A DNA stretch of 64,000 nt. It comes from Ostrinia nubilalis (Eukaryota; Arthropoda; Insecta; Lepidoptera; Crambidae). The notes beneath the pieces are model-generated. The model searched no databases, was not told the origin of the DNA, and saw only the letters and a list, made by a program, of their open reading frames with translations. This document shows positions 1 through 11,100 of the stretch, one piece after another. The translations under genes were made by a program, and so were the position numbers. Position 1 is the stretch's first letter; the number at the start of each line of letters is the position of its first letter. The DNA lies in contig NC_087109.1 of NCBI RefSeq assembly GCF_963855985.1, positions 8,700,001-8,764,000 on the forward strand, written 5' to 3'.

Positions 1-288
1 GTGAACCACTTTTCTTTCACGACTATAAAAATATTTTAGCAATTTAATTCATAAAACCAATTGCGCACATTTAAAATAAAGTTTGTTTACACTTTGACAG
101 CAATAGACTGACATGCAAGGTGACATGTCAATGAAGTTTTCAGTTACTGTTGCCATTAAAAGAAATTAGTACCATTAGTTTTCCGCAACATGGCGAGGGT
201 TTTTATGTTCCTGGTCAGGCTATACCTACTATTTTGGACCTAACAAGTATTATTGCAACCTTTGAATAAAACATGTTTTCACCACCAG

Positions 289-480
289 GTGGCAGAAGCT
301 ATTGAAAAACTGATCGACGAGCACCAGCGAGTGCCCGGCAACATCCTGCTTGCCCTCACAGAGCGCGTCTACGAGATGCCCAAGCGGAGGGCGAAGCCCC
401 GCGACCTCCCCAACGGAAAATGCCAAAACGGCGCCACCTCCAGTGACAAATGTGACAGTGACGAAGCCAAAGTTTCATAA
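289..480 (+). CDS. 3'-terminal coding exon of an unidentified gene
   Basis: A 63-codon open segment follows a plausible acceptor (AG at 287-288) and ends at TAA 478-480. It begins VAEAIEKLIDEHQR, has a mostly helical first half, a basic stretch (PKRRAKPR) and a polar acidic tail (SDKCDSDEAKVS). The upstream exons lie outside the window. The sequence before 287 is intron-like. Composition, an upstream acceptor and a clean stop followed by AT-rich DNA support a real last exon. I do not recognise the family, so no function is proposed. Its gene is convergent with MED25, the two 3' ends meeting near 3240-3270. Confidence 0.6.
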   Translation: MAEAIEKLIDEHQRVPGNILLALTERVYEMPKRRAKPRDLPNGKCQNGATSSDKCDSDEAKVS

Positions 481-1454
481 CTCCCGCCACTTTTTTGACG
501 TAACTGTAAAAAACTTTTTAAAAGTATCAACGGCCATGTAAAAATTCAGTATTTCCCCGCGCAAATACTCTGTTTTTACACATCTTGGGTTCAAACCCAT
601 TTCTGTTTCGGGCTCGCCCGTCCGCCATTTTGTTTAATCGCTATCAAATTCGGAATTACTCAATTTAATATAGAATCATTGATTTTCGTTCTTGGCTCTA
701 GAGCATTGGTTCCCAAAGTGGGGGGCGAAAAACCTGCGACCGCTGTGAAAATGCATTCCAGACTGCTCGATACGACCAATAAATGATCTTGACTGGAGGA
801 GGGGGGGGCGCGGAATTTTTGTATGGTCGAAAGGGGATGCGTCTCAAATAAGTTTGGGAAAAAATGCTCTAGAGTATACGTTACCTAATAAAGTTACTTT
901 TTGGTCTTGAGTTAGTACAAAGATACTTCTAAAATTAAGCATTTGAAATATACTCAGCTTATTCTATTAATTAGGTACGCAACAAAACTGAAACGTCGCA
1001 ATGTTAACGTATTACAAGTGCTCATAATGTTTGTATTTATTTTAATAAAAAACACCATTAAAAATAAGTTATAAAATCTGAATAACAGGACCGATTTTGT
1101 AGAATAATAATATAAAAGTTTGACAATCGGGTGTTGACAACGATGATGGATGACATAACATTTTACTATATGTTTGCAGTTTATGTATTCCATTTTAAAA
1201 ATATACCATAAACGTTAAAAATCAAATATTTAACGTATTTACGAGATTTAGTTGCATTTATAGAAACAAAAGTTCAAAAGCGATCCAAAATATAAAAACG
1301 TATCAGTACAAAACTATGTACAGATCGTTATTAAAGGTATTAAATACTTTTTAAACCTTGAACTAGAATAGAGAAATATCTTGTTGATGTTGGAAACACC
1401 AGGTAAAGGGTTATTTAAGAAAACGTAATTTAATACATAAATTATATTATGTAT

Positions 1455-1640
1455 AGTCTGGTCTGCGAGCACGTAGAATTTTGTCCAATGACCCCAAACT
1501 ACCCCTACCCAAGCGACTGTGCGACGGGCGCCCGCAGTGAGTGTGCGAGCGCGACAGCAATATAATTACGCGCGAGCGATAAGGATGGTTAGCTTGGGGT
1601 CATTGGACAAAATTCTACGTGCTCACAGACCGGGCTTTAG
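1455..1640. mobile_element. Hairpin MITE family 1, copy a
   Basis: The left half (TAGTCTGGTCTGCGAGCACG, then a segment containing TTGTCCAATGACCCC) is repeated in inverted orientation in the right half (GGGGTCATTGGACAA, then CGTGCTCACAGACCGGGC). The centre contains a GCGACAGCAATATAATTACG motif. Eight other copies lie in this window, which marks it as a short non-autonomous foldback element. The RNA would fold into a hairpin with an arm of about 80 bp. Confidence 0.85.
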
Positions 1641-2930
1641 TTTGAGTGAAGCAGCGTGATTTTACTAAAATCAAGTTTTATTGGCAAATCATGAGACACT
1701 CGAGTGTTTTGCACGATCATATTAAGTTCTCTCACAAACTATTATAAGTTATTATTAGTATCTAAAATGTATTTATTTATTTAAAAATAGAGCATTGCTT
1801 ATTTATGTTAGTATTTATTGAATTTTACGAAAAATGTGCTACTTAATCATGGCTTTTAGATAAACTCAAATTAGTTAAATTAGATGATCTAGGTGCAAAA
1901 CACTCCTGTAATAATTTTAATATCGAATTTACATTATTATTTTATATTTTTAGGATTTGCTTTTAATTTTATTCGACATATCAAACAATTATGAATTTTG
2001 TGATAGTTTAAAGACATTATTTGTATAAAAAATAAAAATATGCATTTTGTGTCAAATTTTTTTCGTAGTTTGTGTAACTAAATTATATTTATAATCAACA
2101 AGGACGTGGTTCGAAGTATGTATGTGTATGTTTATACATGTTTAACTATTAATCCGACACTAGAAATAATTTTACAATTTCTATGTTTAGTGCTTAGATA
2201 TTTGAGAGAAAAGTCTAATATACGTTCAGACTAGCGGTATAAAATTTACATTGACCAGTTTGGGAATTATTTCACTGGTTTGCCACTTTTGCTTCCAGTG
2301 AGAGCATAGACGACTTTTAATCGATCATCAAAAGGGCCCCGGTTATCGATAAGGCAGATGTAGCCACTCGGAAAAGTATGAAAATGTGTCATAAATTGAA
2401 AGATTTAAAGGTAATGGAGTCTCAGATGTACTTTGCCTTGGGTTTAATCAGGCCCTGTGTATCAATGTCTTCTGACATAATGATGACGTAGGAATTTGTA
2501 TCTTGTATATTTGTATTAAAATTCAAGTTTGTTCATCATTATGTTAGAGGTATTGATGATTTTCGATTGCCTTTCTCTAAGTCTACACTTCCTAGTGTGA
2601 GGTAATATTAGCGTATGTATTTAACATAAGTTAGCAGTAGTGCTGGCGCTACTATATGTAAGCACTAATATAAAATATTGTGCTTATTTACTTTTGGATG
2701 TGTCATGTGTAGAATGAGGACTTAATACACTCTGGACAATCTTGTTAGTTGCACTTCTAAAGAAGCACTGAATTTGGGCAAAATACTAAATTAATAGCGT
2801 TTAGTAAAATTAGTAAGTGTGTCAATGTCATTAAACTTTAACAATAATGCTAAAATAAGTTTGAATATATTAATTTATATCATAAAGTAACAACAAGCCT
2901 GCTTGACGGTAACCCTACTAAATAAGAACC

Positions 2931-3074
2931 GATGTACAGTCACGCGCAAAAAAGTATGAAATCAAATAAATATTCCAATCTCTACTAGAAATTATCTTCT
3001 TTCTTATAATGAACTTATGGTGATATGTGGTCATATTAATTGAATTCATACGTTTTTGCGCTTTACTGTACATC
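2931..3074. mobile_element. Small inverted-repeat element
   Basis: Termini GATGTACAGTCACGCGCAAA and the inverse ending GCGCTTTACTGTACATC bound about 144 bp of AT-rich, non-coding DNA. It is probably a MITE. Only one copy was seen here. Confidence 0.6.
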
Positions 3075-3234
3075 TTTAACGTGCCAGTTGTGTGTTAGTT
3101 CGCCTGCCCCATTTTTGACTGTTAGTAAGTTTGTACTGTATAAATATACTTAATTGCGAATGGATACTTATTTAAGTATAAATATAATATTTTCTAAGTA
3201 TGCGTGAATTTTATTTGTTTATCCCAATGTAAAA

Positions 3235-3240
3235 AATAAA
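3235..3240 (+). terminator. Candidate poly(A) signal AATAAA for the upstream gene
   Basis: AATAAA lies in an A-rich run just before the convergent signal of MED25 at 3272-3277. The close pairing suggests the two transcripts end back to back or overlap slightly. Confidence 0.45.
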
Positions 3241-3271
3241 AAATATTTTTTAGTCAAATGTATCATAACAT

Positions 3272-3277
3272 TTTATT
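3272..3277 (-). terminator. Candidate poly(A) signal AATAAA for MED25
   Basis: Plus-strand TTTATT reads AATAAA on the minus strand, about 1.7 kb past the MED25 stop. This is inferred as the distal end; nearer signals cannot be excluded. Confidence 0.4.
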
Positions 3278-4299
3278 CAATTAATCTTAACTAATTAAAA
3301 CACTTTACATATCAGCATTTAAAAAATCTCTTACATTTTATCATTTATTTTACAACAATTCTATTATTTATAGAAATATTTACTATTATTATCAGACTCG
3401 TACAAAAATTATCATTTTATAATCCACTCATTTCAAAATACAATTTGAGTGTATTTTTTACATGAACTGTACCTATTAATATCTACAAATTACATCAGAC
3501 TATGATCTTTGTACACTTTACAAAGTTAGAAAAAACATTTAATTCAACATAAAACATTTACTTTAAAACAATTGTCGCTTTTGTGACTGTATTGAAATAT
3601 TTAAACAGTTCTTCATTTTATAGTTTCATCATTATGGTAGTTTGTCTGGAAAATATTTAAATTAACCAACATTTCACAAATAACACGATTCAGAAATAAG
3701 TAAAGAGAATTGAAAAGATAAATCACCATTAGATAAGATTTAGAAAAATTAATAAAGAATTTTTATAGATAAAATCAGTCAGTACTAAAAATTAAATATA
3801 TATCGATTATATTTTTATAAGCAACGATATAAAATGTCTCTTATCTCCATAAAATCTATAGCCAGGGTACAAAACAAAATTTTAATTAATATTTTAGTGG
3901 CGCCACCTAGCGGTACAAATTAACTACTGTACATTAAAATAAAGTAATAACTATCGAGGAAAAGTACCAAAGGAACTTTTTTGGGCTATTCATCTAAAAA
4001 TATATTGAGATTTCTCTAGTGTTTAGTATTACTACATCTACTTTTCATAGAAAAACGGGCATCGTTTCCCGAAATAACATACAAAATTGAAATCTATATC
4101 TGTATTATTTGACTGTTTTGGAATAAGAATTGGAAAAGTACCAATTTCTAATTTTATTTAACCCTATTTCGCAGGCAAGCTATAGTCCCATCATTATCAC
4201 TTTTTTATAAGCTTTATAAATCATTATTACAGTATTATTTACTTAATTTGGTATATGTCACAATATACACATTATTCTTTCGAAATTGCACCCATTACA

Positions 4300-4890
4300 G
4301 GCAGCGTCAAATAGTTTGTGACACAACATGTCTTTTTTTACAATAGACGTGTTGACACCATCATCAATCAATTGACGTACTTTTTAAAACTGTCAAAACG
4401 AGACTCCTATTTTGTCAACTCAAACTACTTTTTCAATGAGGGTTTTCGCGAATGTAAAATCCGCCAGACGGCAATACGTAGACGCGAGGTCCAAATGCTG
4501 CATGATTGGTTATTTTTGACATGACATTGACAGATATGTCAAAATCCACCAAACACGCAGCAGTCAGACCCGACATCCACGTCCCGCCATCTAGCGGATC
4601 TTTCATTCGCGAAAACCCTCATTGATGTACTTTTAAAACTGTCAAAACGAGACTCCTATTTTGTCAACTCGATTAAACTACTTTTTTCAATTACAATCCG
4701 ACCAAAAATCTTAATTTACAGATAATTTAAAATTAATAAAGTTTTTAAGACCAGAATGAAGTGTCTTTTTAAAAAAGTTGTGATTTCGAATTAAAAGGGG
4801 AATGGTGTCAAATAGTCTATTAAAATAAGGTTGTGTTTTTAACTTTTTGGCCACTTTGGGCGTTGTGAACCATTTGACGCGGACTGCACA
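4300..4890. mobile_element. TIR element (TGGCGTCAAATAGTTCGTGAC family) carrying a nested MITE
   Basis: The left end GCGTCAAATAGTTTGTGACA is the inverse of the right end near 4866-4888 (GTGAACCATTTGACGC). A shorter member of the same family lies at 52651-52843 in ACSF3 intron 6. Inside, the segment around 4372-4435 is repeated at 4622-4690 on the two sides of the element at 4436-4624. Confidence 0.6.
4436..4624. mobile_element. Nested foldback MITE (GAGGGTTTTCGCGAATG termini)
   Basis: The termini ATGAGGGTTTTCGCGAATG and its inverse CATTCGCGAAAACCCTCAT bound about 189 bp. Flanking blocks containing AAAACTGTCAAAACGAGACT occur on both sides, as if a roughly 70-bp segment was duplicated around the element. 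Confidence 0.7.
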
Positions 4891-4984
4891 AGCAGCATAA
4901 GGTGCAACATTCATCTTGATTCGCCATCCCTACCTACTTATTCACATTGCCTTATAATACACTTCAGTGGCGTCAAACGTCACT

Positions 4985-5050
4985 TTAGTCCATGAACCGC
5001 TCGTCGCTAGGCAAGTCACACAGCGAGGAGAAGAAGTCCGGTTGTAACTG
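4985..5050 (-). other. Possible readthrough extension of MED25 (21 codons)
   Basis: Directly after the MED25 stop TAA (5053-5051) the same frame stays open for 21 codons to TAA at 4987-4985. The residues begin QLQPDFFSS and end SDERFMD, an acidic, aromatic composition that looks like protein rather than UTR. The six bases after the stop, CAG TTA, fit the CAR-YYA readthrough consensus. The alternative is a recent or erroneous C-to-T change that turned CAA into TAA. Confidence 0.45.
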
Positions 5051-5146
5051 TTAGAGGAAGTCGTTGTAGCTGGGCACATCGTCGAATTGCTGGGTTTGGG
5101 TTGTGGGACGCGTGGCCGCGCCGCCCGGACGGTATTGTTGGGGTTG
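5051..5146 (-). CDS. MED25: MED25 exon 14 (C-terminus and stop)
   Basis: The acceptor TTCTGTTAG precedes a phase-0 exon of 31 codons plus TAA. It is rich in Gln, Pro and Thr and ends [11 protein letters not shown]. The preceding exon 13 also ends in phase 0. Assignment to MED25 rests on phase, composition and position, because the C-terminus of this family is poorly conserved; an acidic ending is typical. The stop lies in a leaky-type context (see 4985-5050). Confidence 0.7.
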   Translation of the reverse strand, partial: QPQQYRPGGAATRPTTQTQQFDDVPSYNDFL

Positions 5147-8100
5147 CTAACAGAAATACGGGTTAGAATACATGGAATAAAATTTTTGTCTTTTCTTTTA
5201 AAGTTGTTGGTAGTTGACATCGTCTCTATCAATTGACATTTTATGGCGCAGATACACTATGTGCGAACTTGATCGAACATAATGTCAACTGTAGTCCGGT
5301 CCCTGAGCACGTAGAATTTTGTCCAATAACCCCAAGCTACCCATCCTTATCGCTCGCGCGTAATTATATTGCTGTTGCACTCGCACACTCACTGCTGCCG
5401 CCCGTCGCACAGTCGCGACAGCAATATAATTACGCGCGAGGGCTAAAGATAGGTAGCTTGGGGTCATTGGACAAAATTCTACGTGCTCCGCGACCAGACT
5501 TTACCTACATATATCTTATATTTCATATTTAAAAGTTCCCTTATAACGAATGAGTTTATTTTGAAAGATTTTTTTTTAATTTGCTATTTGACAGCTGTTT
5601 TCTGAAACATTAATTATGTGTCTTAATTTCTAAATGTGATTTGGCGGTAGATTGTGCAGTAATGGATGGATGAATGAACTTAAACAAAACTTTTTAGTGG
5701 AAACAAATTAATAAATAAAGGTCATTCACACGAGTGCTGTTAGGGAAATAAGCATAACACCTTTAGTTTAAAAAAGTAGCATCAGTATAACATCTGTCCA
5801 TCCCTTTCACTCATAGCTAAACACAGCAAAGAGCGACAGAGATAGACAGATGAGACTATACCTACAGATCACACCATGAGCTAGATAACACATTTTAGCG
5901 ATAAAGTCAACCAACGCTTTTAATTAGAGCTTGATTTAACTGACTTAGCTATTGTACTTTTAATTTCATAAGCTCGTAGTGTGGACTGCTTTTCTATAAG
6001 AAAAAAAACCATCATTTAAGAAACATCTAAATTGTCTTCATAGGTAAAAAAAATTGAACCTACGGGTAAGTGGTAGCGAGGGTACAACAAAAAAAGTATA
6101 ACAACTAAGAATATAGGCTTTTTGATGTTCTTGCATGATACTCATGAAGTGTATTGGTGTCACGTTTGATTTCAATTTACTTTCAACATTTTAAAGTTTA
6201 AATTCAGATAATGGCAAAGAAAAGGCAACCTGCAGAGCTACAATGCGTGCCACAATAAAATATCGTAGTATTATATCGATTTTTTGGTGTTATCATCTAA
6301 AATCGACAATATTTTATCGTTGGCGCGCACTTTAGCCCTTCTGCGCGGCTTTTTTAACACTGTGAATTAGCCCATTTATTGTCCCGAAGTAGTGCCAGAT
6401 TAAAGTAATACTGGGACGTGTAAAAGCGCTTTTTAAAAGGTTATGTGCAGAAAACTTTGTTTTAAGCTAATAAATAAATATCTTAACTTATGGTCTCTCA
6501 GCATTTAAGCAATCAAAATCAAACGTAACACCAAAGCGTGGTTAGTACAGAAAGGTGAGCATTACTTGCGCGTGCGCCGCTTGTCTACTACTGCGCCTCA
6601 GTTAGCTACATGTGCGGGCGCGGGCCGCGTTGCTGCTGCTGTTGTTGTTGTTGCTAGAACGACGAGGCAGCTGTATAGGGTTACTCCGAAAAACGTTAAG
6701 TTTCGGATGTCACCATCTCTCTCAGTGAGAAGGCACACGGTCATTTTGCCGTATCACTGTACACATAGTATGCAGCGCCGCACGGCATTGTCTCGCTCAA
6801 TCGAAATGCGGTGTGCCTGCGGTGCGTCGCCGGAACGCGCCGTTTGGCATATCATTGGTTATTATATGCAGAACGCCGCAGCGACATCGCTCCGGCGCCG
6901 CGCCGCGACCGCACCGCACCGTGTGGCTTCTCCCTCACGCAAAGCAAGATGCCAGTATGAGCGACAGTGACAAAGAGAGCCGAAACTACGTACAGCGTTT
7001 CGGAATAGCCCTATTCAGACCGTGTTCGCATGAAGGGCAGGTGGAGCATAGATAAAGGATTGATAGTCCGCGACAGTGATTTAAAAAAAAATCCTACTAA
7101 TATTATAAACGCGAAAGTTTGTGTGGATGTTTGTTACTCTTTCACGCAAAAACTACTGAACGGATTTTGACGAAACTTTACAGTATTATTATTTATAACC
7201 CGGAATAACATATAGGCTATACTTTATGACGATCTGTGACAAACTAAATAGTTTTATTTTAAATAAAAATACTGCCTTTGCCGAGGGTTGGTAGTTCGAA
7301 TCCCATCGCTACTGGACTATTGTGGTGAATCCACTCGTAGCACAAGCACATTTTAGCTCAGCTCGAGGGCTCAACAAGAGTATTTATTAGTAATTTATAT
7401 TACACAAATGTTCTTTTAGAAAAGGGGTAGTTTTGATGTGACAATATGTGTTTTCAGAAATGCGTAAGTCCATTGGCGTTGGTGCAGGCTATATCTAGCC
7501 CTAATGGGTAGGTAAGGAAAAGCACAGGGCTGTGACTGTGAGAAAGCGAGTTATAAATGCTACTTCTCTATGTATGCATCGTATACTTCATCGGAACACG
7601 GTCTGTTACCCTGTTTCACAAACGCCAATCATCCGTGAGCACGTAGAATTTTGTCCAATGACCCCTAGCTAGCTACCCATCCTTATTGCTCGCGCGTAAT
7701 TATATTGCTGTCGCGACTGTGCGACTGGCACCCGCAGTGAGTGTGCGAGCGCGATAGCAACATAATTACGCGCGAGCGATAAGGATGGGTAGCTAGGGGT
7801 CATTGGACAAAATTCTACGTGCTCACGGACAGACTATAGTTACTTTTTTCGTTAAATTCGATTGGCGGGTCGAAACCGAGTTATAAATAATTTGCTCGGT
7901 GTGATTTAAGCTGTGAGCGTGTTAAGGAGCTGTGGGCAAAGCATGTTAAGAAACAGATTAGGTTAAAACATAAAGATAAAGAGTATAACATCGACGTAAC
8001 AAAAGACATTGATTTTGAACCATTGGGCGCTTGGAAAACTGCGTAATGTAGTTAGTTTGTTACTTGTCATTTACATTCGTCAATTATTTTTCGTTTATTC

Positions 8101-11100
8101 AAATTACGCGTTTTATAATTAGATACATATGTATATCTTTTGTTTTTTCGATGCTCATAAACTAGTTTATACAGAATTAAATTAAATTTTAGTTATATTG
8201 CTGATTGTACAAAATAAAATTACTTGTAATGTTAAGTACAAATTTTTAAATTCTGTTTAAACATAGTTTACTTCACAATAAATAAAAACCAACACATTAA
8301 ATTAAGATTTTTTAAAAATAATTTCAATAATATGTTAATCAAAATAAATAGGTTTGTTAATAAAATTGCAGCTATAAAATAACCTTGGCTGGTGAAAAAA
8401 AGAGAAAGCCAGATAGAGAAAATGTGAGTGACTTGCAGTTATTGACTATGATGCAAGAAGAGTACATTGCTGTGCACTGATGGAAGTTTAAGACTATTTA
8501 TGAGAAAAAAAAGGATACAATGAAGTGGATGTGTTTGAGAAAAGTGCATGGATTTTACCTGACTCGATGTTGTCCAGAAATAGTAGAAATGTAAGCTATT
8601 ATCTGGGACGTAATGTCCTGAAAAAGCTTAGCTAAACATGGGTCCCAGCAGTAGACATGTCTCGTACACTGATAAAAGGTACCGTCGTCGATTCCTGAAC
8701 CTCGGATCTGTGTCCTGATCTTTGGGTCTCTGTCTGGTTAGTTTTTACCTGTTGTAGAAGGTGCCAAAGGCCGGGAATTGAGGGCGGCTTGGAAAAGCAG
8801 ACTAGTTAAGCTGTAAGAGTACGCAACTTTTGTTGTTGTTGCACAACACAGAAGTTGCGAACCATTGGTAATAAGAGGTGGGAATAGTCCGGTAAATTGG
8901 TTGAAAGGCGTCGACACCCGGATTCCTCCTAGAGTCCCGGTTTGTAGAGCCTGATGCCTTAGTTCTGAGGCCTATTCCATAAATACCAGGTCCTGGTTCC
9001 TATTTTCTGGGTCCTTGTCCCTGGATTCTGGGGCTTTACACTAAGACCAGAGTCCTATGCCCGTTTTCACCATCAATCCCTAATTTTTAAGTTTCCCCCT
9101 ATGACCATAATTTTCCTGTTAATTGTTACTATAGGGGTCACTTAAAAATTAGGGATTGATGGTGAAAACGGGCATTAGTCTCTGGATCCTGGTCCAGGTC
9201 CTTTGTATCTAAGTCTAGCTCCCTAGGTCTTGGTTTCCGGCTAGCTATTGGTTACCTGCTGCAGCAAATGCCTGAGGCCGGTGTTGGAGGGCAGCATGGG
9301 CCGCAGCAGGCCGGCACTGGTCGAGGAGTGCCGTCACCCGGTCTGCTCCCTGCTCCTGTATGGCGGGTGTTACCTGGTGCCTGAGGCCAGGGTCGGATTG
9401 CATCATGGCGCGCATTGGACAAATCAATCTTCAACTGTGGAAATAGACTCGTACGGTAAAAGGTTGCCGACGTCTAGCCCCATACCTGGACCCTGGTCGT
9501 TGTGTCCAGCTTGTTGCGTCCTATTAGGTCCCTGCCCAAGTAACATTTTACTCCATTTAAGAGTAGACTAGTCGTTCACATGTACTCCACAAGCTGTGTA
9601 TGTCAGCTGTATACGAGCTGTATAGCTTGCTATAATGCTTTTATAGAACCAGTTTGGGCACAAATTAGACAGCCTTAAGTTCACTATGGCTGTACATTAG
9701 CAGTATAATAGCATTATAATAGCAGTTTAAGTAGTAACATCGGACTTAAGGCTGACTTACGGCACTATATGGGACGCATTGTGAACCATACAACGTACGT
9801 GAGTGTAATAAAGAGTAACAAGTGGCTAAATGCACAGCTTTCAAAGTTATAAAGTCCGACAAAAGTACTCCAATGCTACATAAAGTTCACGTGTGTCCTA
9901 AATTATTTCCACATTTTAATATTAGTTTGGTATTTGTACGTGAGTGCTAAGAGGGAAACAACTCGGGCGGATAATCATTTATGCAAATAATAACACGGGT
10001 TTTAAATACTTAATAATGTTAATGCCATTGGGAATGCAACTTTATCGTGAAATGTATACATATTTACAGCTAAAATATTTACGCGCCTCTGTAAAAACGC
10101 GATATTCATTTTAAAATATTTAAATCTGGCTGAGAGGAAATCTACAATTTTCAGTTTTTGATATTGTATTGGCATTATAATTATATTACGGTAATTAATT
10201 ATAACATGAAACCAAAACTCAATCGCTCTATCTGCAAATTTTGTAATAAATCTGCATTAATTTTGGAGATTTATTTGGTAAATATTTTAGGTTATGTAGA
10301 ACAAAATGGTGGAAATGAAATACGGCTATGTGAACTGTTATAACTCCGATTTAATGCGGTGAGCGTATATTAGGTTCACATGTGTTCTGTTAGAATGCTG
10401 TTATCTATATGAAGTTCCACATTTGTACCACTACAGCGCTAATGTCTATAAATTTATTCTAATGTGAACTTATGTACAGCTTTAAGATGTGCCTAGTTCA
10501 GGTCAATTGTGTATCTTTAATTCTTTCAAATACTGAAATTTTAGAGATCCGCAATAAAAATTTTAATGTCCGTTAAATCGCCTAGCCCAGCTACTAATAG
10601 TCAAGTATGAATACCTAAAGCATCAGACGGTAGTGTTCCTGGTTTAAATTCGTTTATTATGCCTGACAATTTATTCAAAGCGGAATGAGGAATACGATTT
10701 TCAATAGCCCATGTTCTTATTTTTTTGCGAAAGGTTAAATAAATAATTGTCCAAATCAAAATTGTATTCACTATCACTAGAACTGCAATCATCACACTCT
10801 GATATCTGTATATTTTGAAGGGAACTTTCAGGTTCAGGCATAATATTTTCCTCTGCATCATGTACAGAACCACCATGAACAACTAAAAACAGGCTTGGGG
10901 AAAAGTGTAATAGAATATCACATTCACATTCATGTTCAGCTTAAAGCAAATAAGAGTAGTACTTGTGGACAAATAAACTGCTATTGATGTTAATGGACAA
11001 CACATATAGTCCTTTTAACAGCCTACAGTGCACATGCGAACCATTGAAACACTTTTGTACAGATAGTAAAAAAAGGTTATTTAATTATCACAAACAAGTC

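Larger units (their letters stand above)
481..3234 (+). other. Probable 3' UTR of the upstream gene (no coding seen)
   Basis: AT-rich DNA without credible coding lies between the stop at 480 and the poly(A) signal at 3235. It carries a hairpin MITE (1455-1640) and a second small inverted-repeat element (2931-3074). Whether the whole stretch is transcribed is inferred from the absence of an earlier convincing end plus the convergent arrangement of poly(A) signals. Confidence 0.4.
3278..4984 (-). other. Probable MED25 3' UTR (non-coding)
   Basis: No coding was found downstream of the two MED25 stops (5051-5053 and 4985-4987). The stretch is AT-rich at 3278-4290 and then holds a nested transposon at 4300-4890. 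Confidence 0.4.

Noticed and set aside
6566..7055. Plus-strand frames with many Arg and Ala residues
   Set aside because: They lie in an inverted-repeat element and resemble no protein; composition reflects local GC.
7280..7300. tRNA gene, from GTAGTTCGAATCCC
   Set aside because: Only a B-box-like stretch; no A box, anticodon arm or acceptor stem could be paired. More likely a SINE.
9245..9434. Additional MED25 exon between exons 13 and 14
   Set aside because: The frame is broken relative to exon 13, and the text is a diverged copy of the exon 13 edge; exons 13 and 14 already join in phase.
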